Positions 6,733 to 13,612 of a DNA stretch of 13,896 bases are shown in pieces. The stretch covers positions 1 to 13,896 of the forward strand of contig CAUABY010000030.1 in assembly GCA_958427375.1 (NCBI GenBank), given 5' to 3'. The notes beneath the pieces were generated by a model. The model worked only from the letters and a program-made list of their open reading frames with translations, was not told where the DNA came from and did no database searches. This stretch comes from an uncultured Eubacteriales bacterium. Lineage in GTDB: Bacteria; Bacillota; Clostridia; Oscillospirales; Oscillospiraceae. The stretch's first letter is position 1. Each line of letters starts with the position of its first letter. The translations under genes and the position numbers were made by a program.

Positions 6733-7520
6733 TGAGAGTTTGCGTTTTCGCCAGCAGTTCAAGCGGTAATTGCCTCTTAGTTTCCCACAGCGCTGCAAAT
6801 ATATTGATAGACGCCGGGATCTCCATGCGCAGGATAGTTTCGTCTCTCGCGCGGGCAGGATTGACAATGCAGGATATCGGCGGAGTGCTCATTACGCATG
6901 AGCACTCCGATCATATTTCAGGCTTGAAAATGCTGCTCAAGCACTACAAGCTTGATGTCTATGCGCCGCATACGGTTGCAAACCGTCTGCGCGGCATGCT
7001 GCCCGATATTGAAGAGCAGCTGCATATAATCCCTGTCGGTGAGCATTTTTCGATAGGTGGGCTTGATATCCTCGCTTTCCACACGAGCCATGATACAGAC
7101 GAGAGCGTCGGCTATAAAGTTGCGTGTGCGGACTGGAGCTTTGCCATAGCAACCGATACGGGCTGTGTCACGGATGAAATATTCAGCGCCATTGCGGGCG
7201 CGGACACTGTGCTGATTGAGGCAAACCATGATGTTACCCGCCTTTGCGACGGGCCGTATCCAATTTATTTGAAGCGACGCATCCTTGCCGATACAGGGCA
7301 TCTTTCAAATGAAAACTGCGCCCTGCTTGCCCGCCGACTTGCCGAGCGCGGAACCAAGCAAATCGTCCTAGGCCACCTCAGCCAGACGAATAATACGCCT
7401 GAGCTTGCCTATGCGGCGGTGTCGCAGGCGCTTGCGGGGCTGGATGTTGAGCTTGAATGCGCGCCGGTGACAGGTTTCGCGGAATTTCGTGTCGGAGAAA
7501 GTGTAAAATGCTGTCTGTAA
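6732..7520 (+). CDS. walJ: WalJ/YycJ-type metallo-beta-lactamase-fold hydrolase
   Basis: This 262-aa cytoplasmic protein of the metallo-beta-lactamase fold belongs to the YycJ/WalJ group. The metal-binding motif THEHSDH is at residues 55-61, with further ligands likely at His120, Asp142 and His215 (GHLSQTNN, 214-221). The N-terminus FASSSSGNCLLV (6-17) is characteristic of the group. WalJ has been linked to cell division and DNA replication coordination and is described as a probable nuclease; the exact substrate is not settled. The start overlaps murA (TGATG), and its end overlaps rlmH by 13 bases, so the three are co-translated. In B. subtilis, walJ also lies close to rlmH, which supports the call. 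Confidence 0.9.
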   Translation: MRVCVFASSSSGNCLLVSHSAANILIDAGISMRRIVSSLARAGLTMQDIGGVLITHEHSDHISGLKMLLKHYKLDVYAPHTVANRLRGMLPDIEEQLHIIPVGEHFSIGGLDILAFHTSHDTDESVGYKVACADWSFAIATDTGCVTDEIFSAIAGADTVLIEANHDVTRLCDGPYPIYLKRRILADTGHLSNENCALLARRLAERGTKQIVLGHLSQTNNTPELAYAAVSQALAGLDVELECAPVTGFAEFRVGESVKCCL

Positions 7521-7990
7521 GACTGGTTTGCGTGGGGAAAATGCGCGAGCGCTTTTATATAGACGCCTTTGCGGAGTATGCAAAGCGTCTGCGCGCCTAC
7601 TGCAAGCTTGACTGTGTGGAGCTTGCCGAGCAAAGGCTCAGCGAGCAGCCATCACAGAAAGAGATACTTGCCGCGCTTGAGGCTGAGAGCGCGGATATAA
7701 TGAAAAATATCCCTCCTGACGCGTACGTTGTCGCAATGTGCGTGGAGGGGCGGCAGATGAAGAGTGAGGGCATGGCAAAGCTGATTGCCGAGAGGGAAAA
7801 CTCCGGCAAGCCAAAGCTGTGCTTCATTGTCGGCGGCTCATTTGGGCTGGACGAGCGCGTTAAGGCGCGCGCGGATTTCAGGCTGAGCATGTCGGAGATG
7901 ACTTTTCCGCATCATCTCGCGCGCGTAATGCTGGCCGAGCAGATATACAGGGGCTTCAAAATAAATGAGGGCTCCCGATATCATAAATAG
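7508..7990 (+). CDS. rlmH: 23S rRNA (pseudouridine-1915-N3) methyltransferase
   Basis: RlmH is an SPOUT-class methyltransferase that methylates pseudouridine 1915 in helix 69 of 23S rRNA on assembled ribosomes, using SAM. The 160-aa length matches the family (~159). FIVGGSFGLDE (106-116) forms the SAM-binding knot, and the C-terminus MTFPHHLARVMLAEQIYR...GSRYHK (131-160) is the family hallmark, ending in YHK. The ATG at 7508 is chosen because homology starts at MLSVRLVCVGK, GGAG lies 10 bases upstream, and the length fits. A longer frame from 7457 adds residues encoded inside walJ. It appears to be the last gene of the murA unit. Confidence 0.95.
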   Translation: MLSVRLVCVGKMRERFYIDAFAEYAKRLRAYCKLDCVELAEQRLSEQPSQKEILAALEAESADIMKNIPPDAYVVAMCVEGRQMKSEGMAKLIAERENSGKPKLCFIVGGSFGLDERVKARADFRLSMSEMTFPHHLARVMLAEQIYRGFKINEGSRYHK

Positions 7991-8038
7991 AGCGTGATAA
8001 ATCGAGTGTGCGCACATTGCACACGAAAGGAGAAGCAT

Positions 8039-8356
8039 ATGGCGGATAAGGATAGAGCCAAATGGGGGCGGGCGGAATTCGGCGAGCTTTATGAGCGCTG
8101 GCCGAAGGATGAAAACGGCAACACCGAAGAGCCCGCGTTCCTCTGCAACTGCCGCAGCAACGATATGAACGACCTGCTCAGAATAAATATGCTTGAGGCG
8201 TACAATATCCCTTGTCTGCGCATCTACCCCGGCGACGGCAGCTTTGGCCGCGTGGTTCTGGGTATGAGCGGTCAGGGAACAGATATATATGTACCTAAAA
8301 GTCTATTGCAAGACGCGATAGAATTATGCAAGGAGGAAAACAATGAGAAACTATAA
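8039..8356 (+). CDS. Small DUF2007-like protein
   Basis: This 105-aa protein has a polar N-terminal segment (1-32) and a domain from about residue 33: FLCNCRSNDMNDLLRINMLEAYNIPCLRIYPG, then a Gly-rich turn and IYVPKSLLQDAIEL. This resembles the DUF2007 'signal transducing' domain in its strand-helix-strand start (short Cys-rich strand, helix LLRINMLEAYNIP, strand of the effector side) and its ending in an acidic helix. The function of that family is unknown. The start is ATG 8039 because AAAGGAG lies ~6 bases upstream; an upstream ATG at 7994 lacks a site. It overlaps the mutase gene by 14 bases and contains that gene's AGGAGG (8331-8336). A 6-bp hairpin GTGTGC/GCACAC (8006-8024) lies just before its ribosome binding site. 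Confidence 0.72.
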   Translation: MADKDRAKWGRAEFGELYERWPKDENGNTEEPAFLCNCRSNDMNDLLRINMLEAYNIPCLRIYPGDGSFGRVVLGMSGQGTDIYVPKSLLQDAIELCKEENNEKL

Positions 8357-10073
8357 GGAAGAATATGAGCATTGGCTCGACAGCCCCGCGCTCAGCGAGC
8401 AGGAATGGGCGGAGCTCAACGCCATCCATGATGATGAGAAGGAGATAGAAAACCGCTTTTTTGCCCCTCTGGAGTTCGGCACGGCGGGTCTGCGCGGAAC
8501 AATGAAGGTCGGCCTTCATAATATGAACATACATATTATCCGACATGCAACACAGGCTTTTGCCAATGTTATCGCGGCTGACGGCGAGGAGGCCATGAAA
8601 AAGGGCATTGCCATTGCCCATGACTGCCGCCTCAATGGTGAACTGTTTGCAAAAGAGGCTGCCTGCGTTATGGCGGCAAACGGTATTCACGTCCGCTTCT
8701 TTGAAAGCCTGCGTCCTACTCCTGAGCTGAGCTTTGCGGTTTTGTATTACGGCACTGCCGCTGGTCTTAATATCACCGCAAGCCACAACCCCAAGGAGTA
8801 TAACGGCTATAAGGTATACTGGTCTGACGGCGCGCAGCTTCCCCCGCAGAAGGCCTCCGCTATCGCCGAACAGATGGAAAAGATTGACGTTTTCACCGGC
8901 TTTAAGACCTGTGACTTTGACAAGGCCGTTGCCGACGGAGACATTGAGATTATCGGCGCTGAGACCGATGAGGCGTTCCTTGAGCGCGTTATGAATCAGT
9001 CCATCAATAAGGACGTTGTGCGTGAGGTTGCTGATGACTTCCGCATTGTCTACACCCCGTTCCACGGCCGCGGCTATAAGCTCGTCCCCGAAGCGCTCAA
9101 GCGCCTTGGTGTAAAGCACCTCTACCCCGTGCCTGAGCAAATGGTACTTGATGGCGCGTTCCCGACCGTCGTCAGCCCGAACCCGGAGAACCCTGAGGGC
9201 TTCTACCTTGCCGTTGACCTCGCTAAAAAGGTCGACAGTGACCTCATAATCGGCACTGATCCTGACTCTGACCGCGTTGGCACCATGGTTCGCAACGAAG
9301 AGGGCGATTATGTCACCATCACCGGCAACCAGATGGGCGTTCTTCTGCTTGACTACATTATAAACGCCCGTAAAGAGGCCGGTACCATGCCTGAAAATCC
9401 CGGTGCGCTGTCGAGCATTGTCTCCTCCGCGATGGCGCGCGCCGTATCCGAGGCAAACGGCGTACACTTTGAGGACACCTTCACGGGCTTCAAGTTTATG
9501 GCTGAGCGTGTTGCCGACTGGACGGCTGCCGGCACATATAACTACATTTTCGCCTTTGAAGAGAGCTATGGCTACATGTGCGGTGACTATGTCCGCGATA
9601 AGGACGCAGTGACGGCATCGATGCTGGTTGCGGAAATGGCAGCGTTCTACCATAAGAAGGGCATGACCCTGCTTGACGCACTCAACGCCCTCTATGAAAA
9701 GTACGGCTGGTTCAAGGAAAAGACCATAAACCTCGTCATGCAGGGTCTTTACGGACTTCAGAAGATGCAGAATCTTATGAGCTCTCTGCGCTCCGATCCT
9801 CCCACGGATGTAGCGGGCGAGAAGGTTATCAGACTGAGAGACTACTCCAACGGCAGTATCTGGGTTGCGGGTCTCGGCGTTGTGGACAAGACCCCGTTTG
9901 CTGGCTCTAACGTGCTCTACTTCGAGCTTGCCGACGGCTGCAGCTTCATCATCCGGCCCTCCGGCACTGAGCCGAAAATCAAAATCTATATCCTCACGAG
10001 AGGCAAGAGCGAAGCTGACTGCGAAGCCTGTGTGGACAAATACTCCAAGTACGCCGACGCACTCAGAAAATAA
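8343..10073 (+). CDS. pgcA: Phosphoglucomutase/phosphomannomutase (alpha-D-phosphohexomutase)
   Basis: This 576-aa cytoplasmic enzyme interconverts hexose 6-phosphate and 1-phosphate, feeding nucleotide sugars for envelope polymers. All four family signatures are present in order: the catalytic phosphoserine loop TASHNP (145-150, Ser147), the Mg-binding loop DPDSDR (306-311), the sugar-specificity loop FEESYG (405-410) and the phosphate-binding loop RPSGTEPK (538-545). EFGTAGLRG (44-52) near the N-terminus is typical of the long PgcA/YhxB type. EESYG fits glucose-specific or dual enzymes, but I cannot fix the substrate. ATG 8343 follows AGGAGG at 6 bases. The gene ends inside the convergent ylbJ gene (11-base overlap), and its terminator lies further inside ylbJ. 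Confidence 0.93.
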   Translation: MRNYKEEYEHWLDSPALSEQEWAELNAIHDDEKEIENRFFAPLEFGTAGLRGTMKVGLHNMNIHIIRHATQAFANVIAADGEEAMKKGIAIAHDCRLNGELFAKEAACVMAANGIHVRFFESLRPTPELSFAVLYYGTAAGLNITASHNPKEYNGYKVYWSDGAQLPPQKASAIAEQMEKIDVFTGFKTCDFDKAVADGDIEIIGAETDEAFLERVMNQSINKDVVREVADDFRIVYTPFHGRGYKLVPEALKRLGVKHLYPVPEQMVLDGAFPTVVSPNPENPEGFYLAVDLAKKVDSDLIIGTDPDSDRVGTMVRNEEGDYVTITGNQMGVLLLDYIINARKEAGTMPENPGALSSIVSSAMARAVSEANGVHFEDTFTGFKFMAERVADWTAAGTYNYIFAFEESYGYMCGDYVRDKDAVTASMLVAEMAAFYHKKGMTLLDALNALYEKYGWFKEKTINLVMQGLYGLQKMQNLMSSLRSDPPTDVAGEKVIRLRDYSNGSIWVAGLGVVDKTPFAGSNVLYFELADGCSFIIRPSGTEPKIKIYILTRGKSEADCEACVDKYSKYADALRK

Positions 10074-11022
10074 TCGAGCCGAGGAAATAGGCCAAAACAG
10101 CCGCTATACTGGCACTTATCAGGCGCCCTGCAAAATGCAGGGTGCCTTTTATGCTGCTCCCGGCGAGTAAAGCAAGCGTTTGGAAATGTACGGACAGCCC
10201 GCCCCAGCCGAGGATGAAGGCCGCGAGCGCCAGATTGACAGGTGACACGCTGAAGCCGCGCATCGCGCCAACACCGCTGCCAAGCTCCAATGCCCCGGTC
10301 AAAAGCGCGCGAACCCAGTGCAGCTGAAAGCCTGTCCGGGCGGAAATACGTCCTACAAGCATTGAGAAAATGCCGTGCGCATCCAATAGACCCACGAATA
10401 CGGAAAAGCAGACCACAAATCCGCATACATTTATAATTGATGTGACGGCTTGTTTTACAGCCTCCGGCAGCGCCAGCGAAAACGGCATGGGAGAGGGTAC
10501 GGCAGGCTTCGCCATAGAGCTTGTCAGACTGCGGTTCTTTATTATAATCCCTGTGAGAGTCGCGGCGGTGATATGTACGCAGTAGAGAAAGAGCCCGACC
10601 TTTGCCGAGGAGAATACCCCGGCGCCCACCGCGCCTATTATGAAGGCGGGGCCGGAATTGTTGCAAAAGCCCAAGAGCTGCTCGGCCTCCGCGGTGCCAA
10701 TCGCGCCGCTTTCATGCATGTCCGCGATGTAGGCCGCGCCGAGAGGGTATCCACCCATCAGCCCCATAATAAGTGCTGACGAGCCCGCGCCGGAGATCCC
10801 GAACAGAAAACGCGCGGCTGGCGTACTCACGCGGGCGAGAAAGCCCGGCAGTCCGAGCCTGTTCAAAAGAATAGACACCACAAAAAAGGGAAAGAGCGAG
10901 GGGATAATCAGCTCAGCGCAGAGCCCAAGCGCTGCTTTGCAGCTATCAAGCACCGCGCCCGATGAGAAGATGAGCGCCGCCAGAGTGCCGAGCGAGCAAA
11001 TAACGGCAATTTTGTTTTTCAT
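10063..11022 (-). CDS. ylbJ: Sporulation integral membrane protein YlbJ (SpoVV family)
   Basis: This 319-aa polytopic membrane protein matches YlbJ, known in B. subtilis as SpoVV, a mother-cell protein in the outer forespore membrane needed to move dipicolinic acid toward the forespore. About eight hydrophobic segments are visible. ELIIPSLFPFFVVSILLNRLG (37-57) and MGLMGGYPLGA (86-96) are characteristic of the nucleoside-recognition/gate family to which YlbJ belongs, and LLGFCNNSGPAFIIGAVG (116-133) is another hallmark. The ATG is preceded by AGGGGGCAAGG on its strand. A sigma-E-like promoter lies upstream at 11091-11119. The last ~29 codons contain the mutase terminator on the opposite strand. 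Confidence 0.9.
   Translation of the reverse strand: MKNKIAVICSLGTLAALIFSSGAVLDSCKAALGLCAELIIPSLFPFFVVSILLNRLGLPGFLARVSTPAARFLFGISGAGSSALIMGLMGGYPLGAAYIADMHESGAIGTAEAEQLLGFCNNSGPAFIIGAVGAGVFSSAKVGLFLYCVHITAATLTGIIIKNRSLTSSMAKPAVPSPMPFSLALPEAVKQAVTSIINVCGFVVCFSVFVGLLDAHGIFSMLVGRISARTGFQLHWVRALLTGALELGSGVGAMRGFSVSPVNLALAAFILGWGGLSVHFQTLALLAGSSIKGTLHFAGRLISASIAAVLAYFLGSIIF
10122..10150 (+). terminator. Intrinsic terminator of the mutase transcript, inside ylbJ
   Basis: GGCGCCCTGC (10122-10131), loop AAAAT, GCAGGGTGCC (10137-10146) and then TTTT. The 10-bp stem has one G-U pair. It begins 48 bases after the mutase stop, in the correct direction for that gene, while on the minus strand it is ylbJ coding sequence. 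Confidence 0.8.
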
Positions 11023-11085
11023 GTCCTTGCCCCCTGTTGTTTGAGCGGTCTAAGGCATAAGCTGTGCCCGCCGCCGTCAACTTTA

Positions 11086-11114
11086 GTATCAAACTATGCG
11101 CTCATGCATAGATT
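11086..11114 (+). promoter_or_regulatory. Sigma-E-like promoter for yqfC-yqfD
   Basis: GTATCAA (11086-11092), 14-base spacer, CATAGATT (11107-11114). This resembles the sporulation sigma-E pattern (ATA-rich -35, -10 near CATACAnT). yqfC and yqfD are known members of the B. subtilis sigma-E regulon. The predicted start is near 11121. Confidence 0.5.
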
Positions 11115-11119
11115 TATAC
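11091..11119 (-). promoter_or_regulatory. Sigma-E-like promoter for ylbJ
   Basis: On the minus strand: GTATAAA (complement of 11113-11119), 14-base spacer, CATAGTTT (complement of 11091-11098). It interleaves with the plus-strand promoter. ylbJ is sigma-E dependent in B. subtilis. The predicted start is near 11084, about 60 bases before the ylbJ ATG. Confidence 0.5.
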
Positions 11120-11137
11120 AGACTGGGGGTGTGCCGA

Positions 11138-11410
11138 CTGAAAAGCATACATGAACAAGTGGAACTGCTGGCAGAGGCCTTGGAGCTTCCGGAGGATGCG
11201 CTCCTCGGCGCGGCGAAAGTCACGGTCACAGCGGGGAGGCGGCTCATGGTGGAAAATCACTGCGGCGTGCTGAGTTATGGCGAGGGGCAAATCGTGCTCA
11301 AGCTGCCGCGCGGCAAGCTCAGCATACTCGGAGATTGCTTGTGCCTGTCGGCAATGACGCGCGACAGGCTGATAATCAGCGGGCGAATCAGAACTTTGGA
11401 GTGGGAATGA
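11138..11410 (+). CDS. yqfC: Sporulation protein YqfC (YabP/YqfC family)
   Basis: YqfC is a small mother-cell sporulation protein of unknown biochemical role, in the family of YabP. LAEALELPEDALLG matches the family's ALELP start, and VENHCGVLSYGEGQIVLKLPRGKLSILGD matches its central strands (VENHRGV-like, then G-L-I-GD). The stop at 11408-11410 overlaps yqfD (ATGATG). The start is uncertain. ATG 11096 has no ribosome binding site and lies upstream of the predicted transcript start. GTG 11129 sits on the Shine-Dalgarno-like GGGGGTG itself. CTG 11138 lies 8 bases after GGGGG (11125-11129) and gives 90 aa, close to the 93 aa of B. subtilis YqfC, so I chose it despite the rare codon. The 3' end and frame are secure. 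Confidence 0.82.
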   Translation: MKSIHEQVELLAEALELPEDALLGAAKVTVTAGRRLMVENHCGVLSYGEGQIVLKLPRGKLSILGDCLCLSAMTRDRLIISGRIRTLEWE

Positions 11411-12582
11411 TGAAAAGGCTTGAAAGAAATTTGCGCGGCTACAGCAGGGTAGAAGTCTGCGGCGCGTTTCCGGAATCGGTGCTCAATACCTGCGCGCTTT
11501 CCGCCGTGGAGCTGTGGGAGCTTGAGTGCGCGGATGAGTACACACTGCGCTTTTGTGTGTACGAGGCGGATTTGCCGCTGCTTGAGAACATAGCAAAAAA
11601 GTGTATGTGTGAGCTTAAAAAAATAAACTCGACCGGTGGAAGCAGGAACAAGGCTTTTTTGAAAAATCATATCTGGCTCTTGGTTCTGGCACTGGTTATT
11701 CTCGCCCTGCTCTGCGCGTCGACCCTTTTTATATGGGATATAGACGTGCGCGGCTGTGAGGACTTGACGGAGGGAGAGGTTCTGCGCGCCCTTGCCGCCT
11801 GCGGCGTGGACTGCGGAAGTTATTGGCCCAATCTCAGCACGGATTTAATACGCAGTGAAATGCTGACAGCCCTGCCTGAGCTCGCGTGGATGACGGTGAA
11901 TGTCAGCTCCTCGCGCGCCCTTGTCCTTGTCAGCGAGCGGCAGGAGAAGCCGGAAATTTATATTGAGAGCGATGGGGCGGATATTGTGGCCTCCGGCACC
12001 GGCATAATAAAAAAGCTCTCCGTGCTGAACGGACAGCCGCAGGTCGGCATAGGTCAGGCCGTGACTGAGGGGGAGACGCTTATATCTGGCACGATGGACA
12101 GCATCACGGCCGCGCCGCGAAATATCCGTGCCCAAGGCGCGGTGTACGCCGACACATGGCGTGAGATGACAGCGGTCTGCCCGGCCGAAATGCAGCAGAA
12201 AACGCCGCACGGCAGGACAAAGCACCGCTTTGCCGTAAAATTTGGCAAAAACCGCGTCAATTTTTATTTTAGTAGTGGAAATACTGTTGACGGATGTGAT
12301 AAAATCATACATAGTTATAAACTTAGTGCGGAGGGGCTTTTTGCCCTGCCTGTTACGTTCGTTGTCGAGGAGCTGCGTCCATATAAATTGGAGAGCGCGG
12401 CATATTCGGATGCTGAGGGCATGGCGGACAGACTGCAAAAGCAATTGGCATCTTCCGTTACCGGCGAGATACTGTCCTCATCTGTCACCGTGGGCGCGAG
12501 CAAGGGCTTGACGGTGGTCACTCTGCGTGCCGCGTGTGTTGAAAATATCGCCGAAGTGAGAGAATATTTACCGGCGGACTGA
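11410..12582 (+). CDS. yqfD: Sporulation protein YqfD
   Basis: This 390-aa protein (B. subtilis YqfD is ~398) has a basic N-terminal domain (1-87), one clear transmembrane helix (WLLVLALVILALLCASTLFI, 89-108), then IDVRGCEDLTEGEVLRAL, a POTRA-like element as in FtsQ/SpIID-type membrane proteins, and a long C-terminal domain facing outward. It is a sigma-E-controlled sporulation gene of unclear function, paired with yqfC in many spore formers. ATG 11410 is preferred over ATG 11407 because GGAG (11398-11401) lies 8 bases upstream and it gives the TGATG overlap with yqfC. Homology starts at KRLERNLRGYSRVEV. It lies 23 bases before phoH. Confidence 0.88.
   Translation: MKRLERNLRGYSRVEVCGAFPESVLNTCALSAVELWELECADEYTLRFCVYEADLPLLENIAKKCMCELKKINSTGGSRNKAFLKNHIWLLVLALVILALLCASTLFIWDIDVRGCEDLTEGEVLRALAACGVDCGSYWPNLSTDLIRSEMLTALPELAWMTVNVSSSRALVLVSERQEKPEIYIESDGADIVASGTGIIKKLSVLNGQPQVGIGQAVTEGETLISGTMDSITAAPRNIRAQGAVYADTWREMTAVCPAEMQQKTPHGRTKHRFAVKFGKNRVNFYFSSGNTVDGCDKIIHSYKLSAEGLFALPVTFVVEELRPYKLESAAYSDAEGMADRLQKQLASSVTGEILSSSVTVGASKGLTVVTLRAACVENIAEVREYLPAD
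12287..12315 (+). promoter_or_regulatory. Possible internal promoter for phoH-ybeY
   Basis: TTGACG (12287-12292), 17 bases, CATAGT (12310-12315), in an unusually AT-rich stretch inside yqfD, about 290 bases before phoH. A vegetative promoter here would let phoH and ybeY be made outside sporulation. The -10 is imperfect, so this is tentative. Confidence 0.3.
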
Positions 12583-12605
12583 GTACGCCGTGAAAGGAAA
12601 TACGA

Positions 12606-13610
12606 ATGATAGAACAGACCATCAAAGTGGATAGAATGGAGCATATTATCAGTGTGTTCGGCTCTTTTGACCAGAACCTCCGCATTATTGAGACGGAGCT
12701 CGGTGTAAAGGTGCTTGACCGGGACGACCTCATCCATATCTGCGGCGAGGCGGAGGATGTAATGCTCGCCGAGAAAGCGATAAACGGGCTTTTGACGCTT
12801 GCCGCCAAGGGAGAGAATATAGACGCGCAGAATGTGCGCTATATTCTGAAGCTTGTCAGCGAGGGTAAGGAGGCCAAAATCAACGAGCTTGCCGGAGATG
12901 TCATTTGCATAACGGCAAAGGGCAAGCCCATTAAGCCCAAGACACTTGGCCAAAAGACCTATTGCGACGCGATAGCGGGAAACACCATTACCCTCGGCAT
13001 TGGCCCTGCCGGTACAGGCAAGACCTACCTTGCCGTCGCGGCGGCGGTTGCGGCTTTCCGTGCGGAGGAGGTAAACCGCATAATACTCACGCGCCCCGCG
13101 GTTGAGGCGGGCGAACGGCTTGGTTTTCTGCCCGGCGACTTGCAGAGCAAGGTTGACCCATACCTGCGCCCGCTGTACGACGCACTTTTTGACATGCTCG
13201 GCGCGGACACCTATCAGAAATATCTTGAGCACGGTAATATAGAGGTTGCGCCGCTGGCGTATATGCGCGGCCGCACGCTTGACGACAGCTTTATCATCCT
13301 TGACGAGGCACAGAACACCTCGCGCGAGCAGATGAAGATGTTCTTGACGAGAATAGGCTTTGGCTCAAAGGTTGTCATCACGGGGGATATCACGCAGATA
13401 GACCTGCCTGAGGATAAGACAAGCGGGCTTAAAATTGCGATGAAAGTGCTCGACGGTATAGATGATATTGCCATATGCACGCTCACAGGCTCGGACGTTG
13501 TGCGGCACAGGCTTGTGCAAAAAATAATTGAGGCCTATGAGGTGTATGACAGGAAAAATCCGCCTGAGCCTGTAAAAAAGCTTCCACCCAGGAAATATGC
13601 GAGGAAATAA
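12606..13610 (+). CDS. phoH: PhoH family ATPase (PhoH-like, YbeZ type)
   Basis: This 334-aa cytoplasmic ATPase is of the PhoH/YbeZ group. The N-terminal ~100 residues are KH-like (GVKVLDRDDLIHICGEAEDV at 33-52), and the C-terminal domain is a P-loop ATPase: Walker A GPAGTGKT (133-140), Walker B FIILDEAQNT (229-238) and VVITGDITQIDLP (256-268), plus LTRPAVEAGERLGFLPGD (161-178), all hallmarks of the group. YbeZ interacts with YbeY in rRNA processing; PhoH proteins are linked to RNA helicase or RNase-like functions. AAAGGAAA (12593-12600) precedes the ATG. ybeY follows by 2 bases. In B. subtilis, yqfF lies between phoH and ybeY; here it is absent. Confidence 0.95.
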   Translation: MIEQTIKVDRMEHIISVFGSFDQNLRIIETELGVKVLDRDDLIHICGEAEDVMLAEKAINGLLTLAAKGENIDAQNVRYILKLVSEGKEAKINELAGDVICITAKGKPIKPKTLGQKTYCDAIAGNTITLGIGPAGTGKTYLAVAAAVAAFRAEEVNRIILTRPAVEAGERLGFLPGDLQSKVDPYLRPLYDALFDMLGADTYQKYLEHGNIEVAPLAYMRGRTLDDSFIILDEAQNTSREQMKMFLTRIGFGSKVVITGDITQIDLPEDKTSGLKIAMKVLDGIDDIAICTLTGSDVVRHRLVQKIIEAYEVYDRKNPPEPVKKLPPRKYARK

Positions 13611-13612
13611 GC

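Larger units (their letters stand above)
11086..11119. repeat. 34-base imperfect inverted repeat in the ylbJ/yqfC gap
   Basis: Two 14-base arms, GTATCAAACTATGC (11086-11099) and GCATAGATTTATAC (11106-11119), flank a 6-base centre and pair at 12 of 14 positions; the inner 6 bp (CTATGC/GCATAG) are perfect. The arms coincide with the -35 and -10 elements of two opposed promoters, so the symmetry probably reflects those promoters, though an operator is possible. Confidence 0.75.

Noticed and set aside
5710..6867. A 385-codon open frame on the minus strand
   Set aside because: It is antisense to murA and walJ, both of which have unmistakable family motifs; no ribosome binding site or domain is visible.
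8006..8024. Hairpin GTGTGC/GCACAC as an rlmH terminator
   Set aside because: The 6-bp stem is followed by GAAAGGAG, not a T run. It is also just upstream of the next ribosome binding site.
8295..9653. A 452-codon open frame on the minus strand
   Set aside because: It lies wholly opposite the clear mutase gene and the end of its neighbour, lacks recognisable motifs, and is a GC-rich shadow frame.
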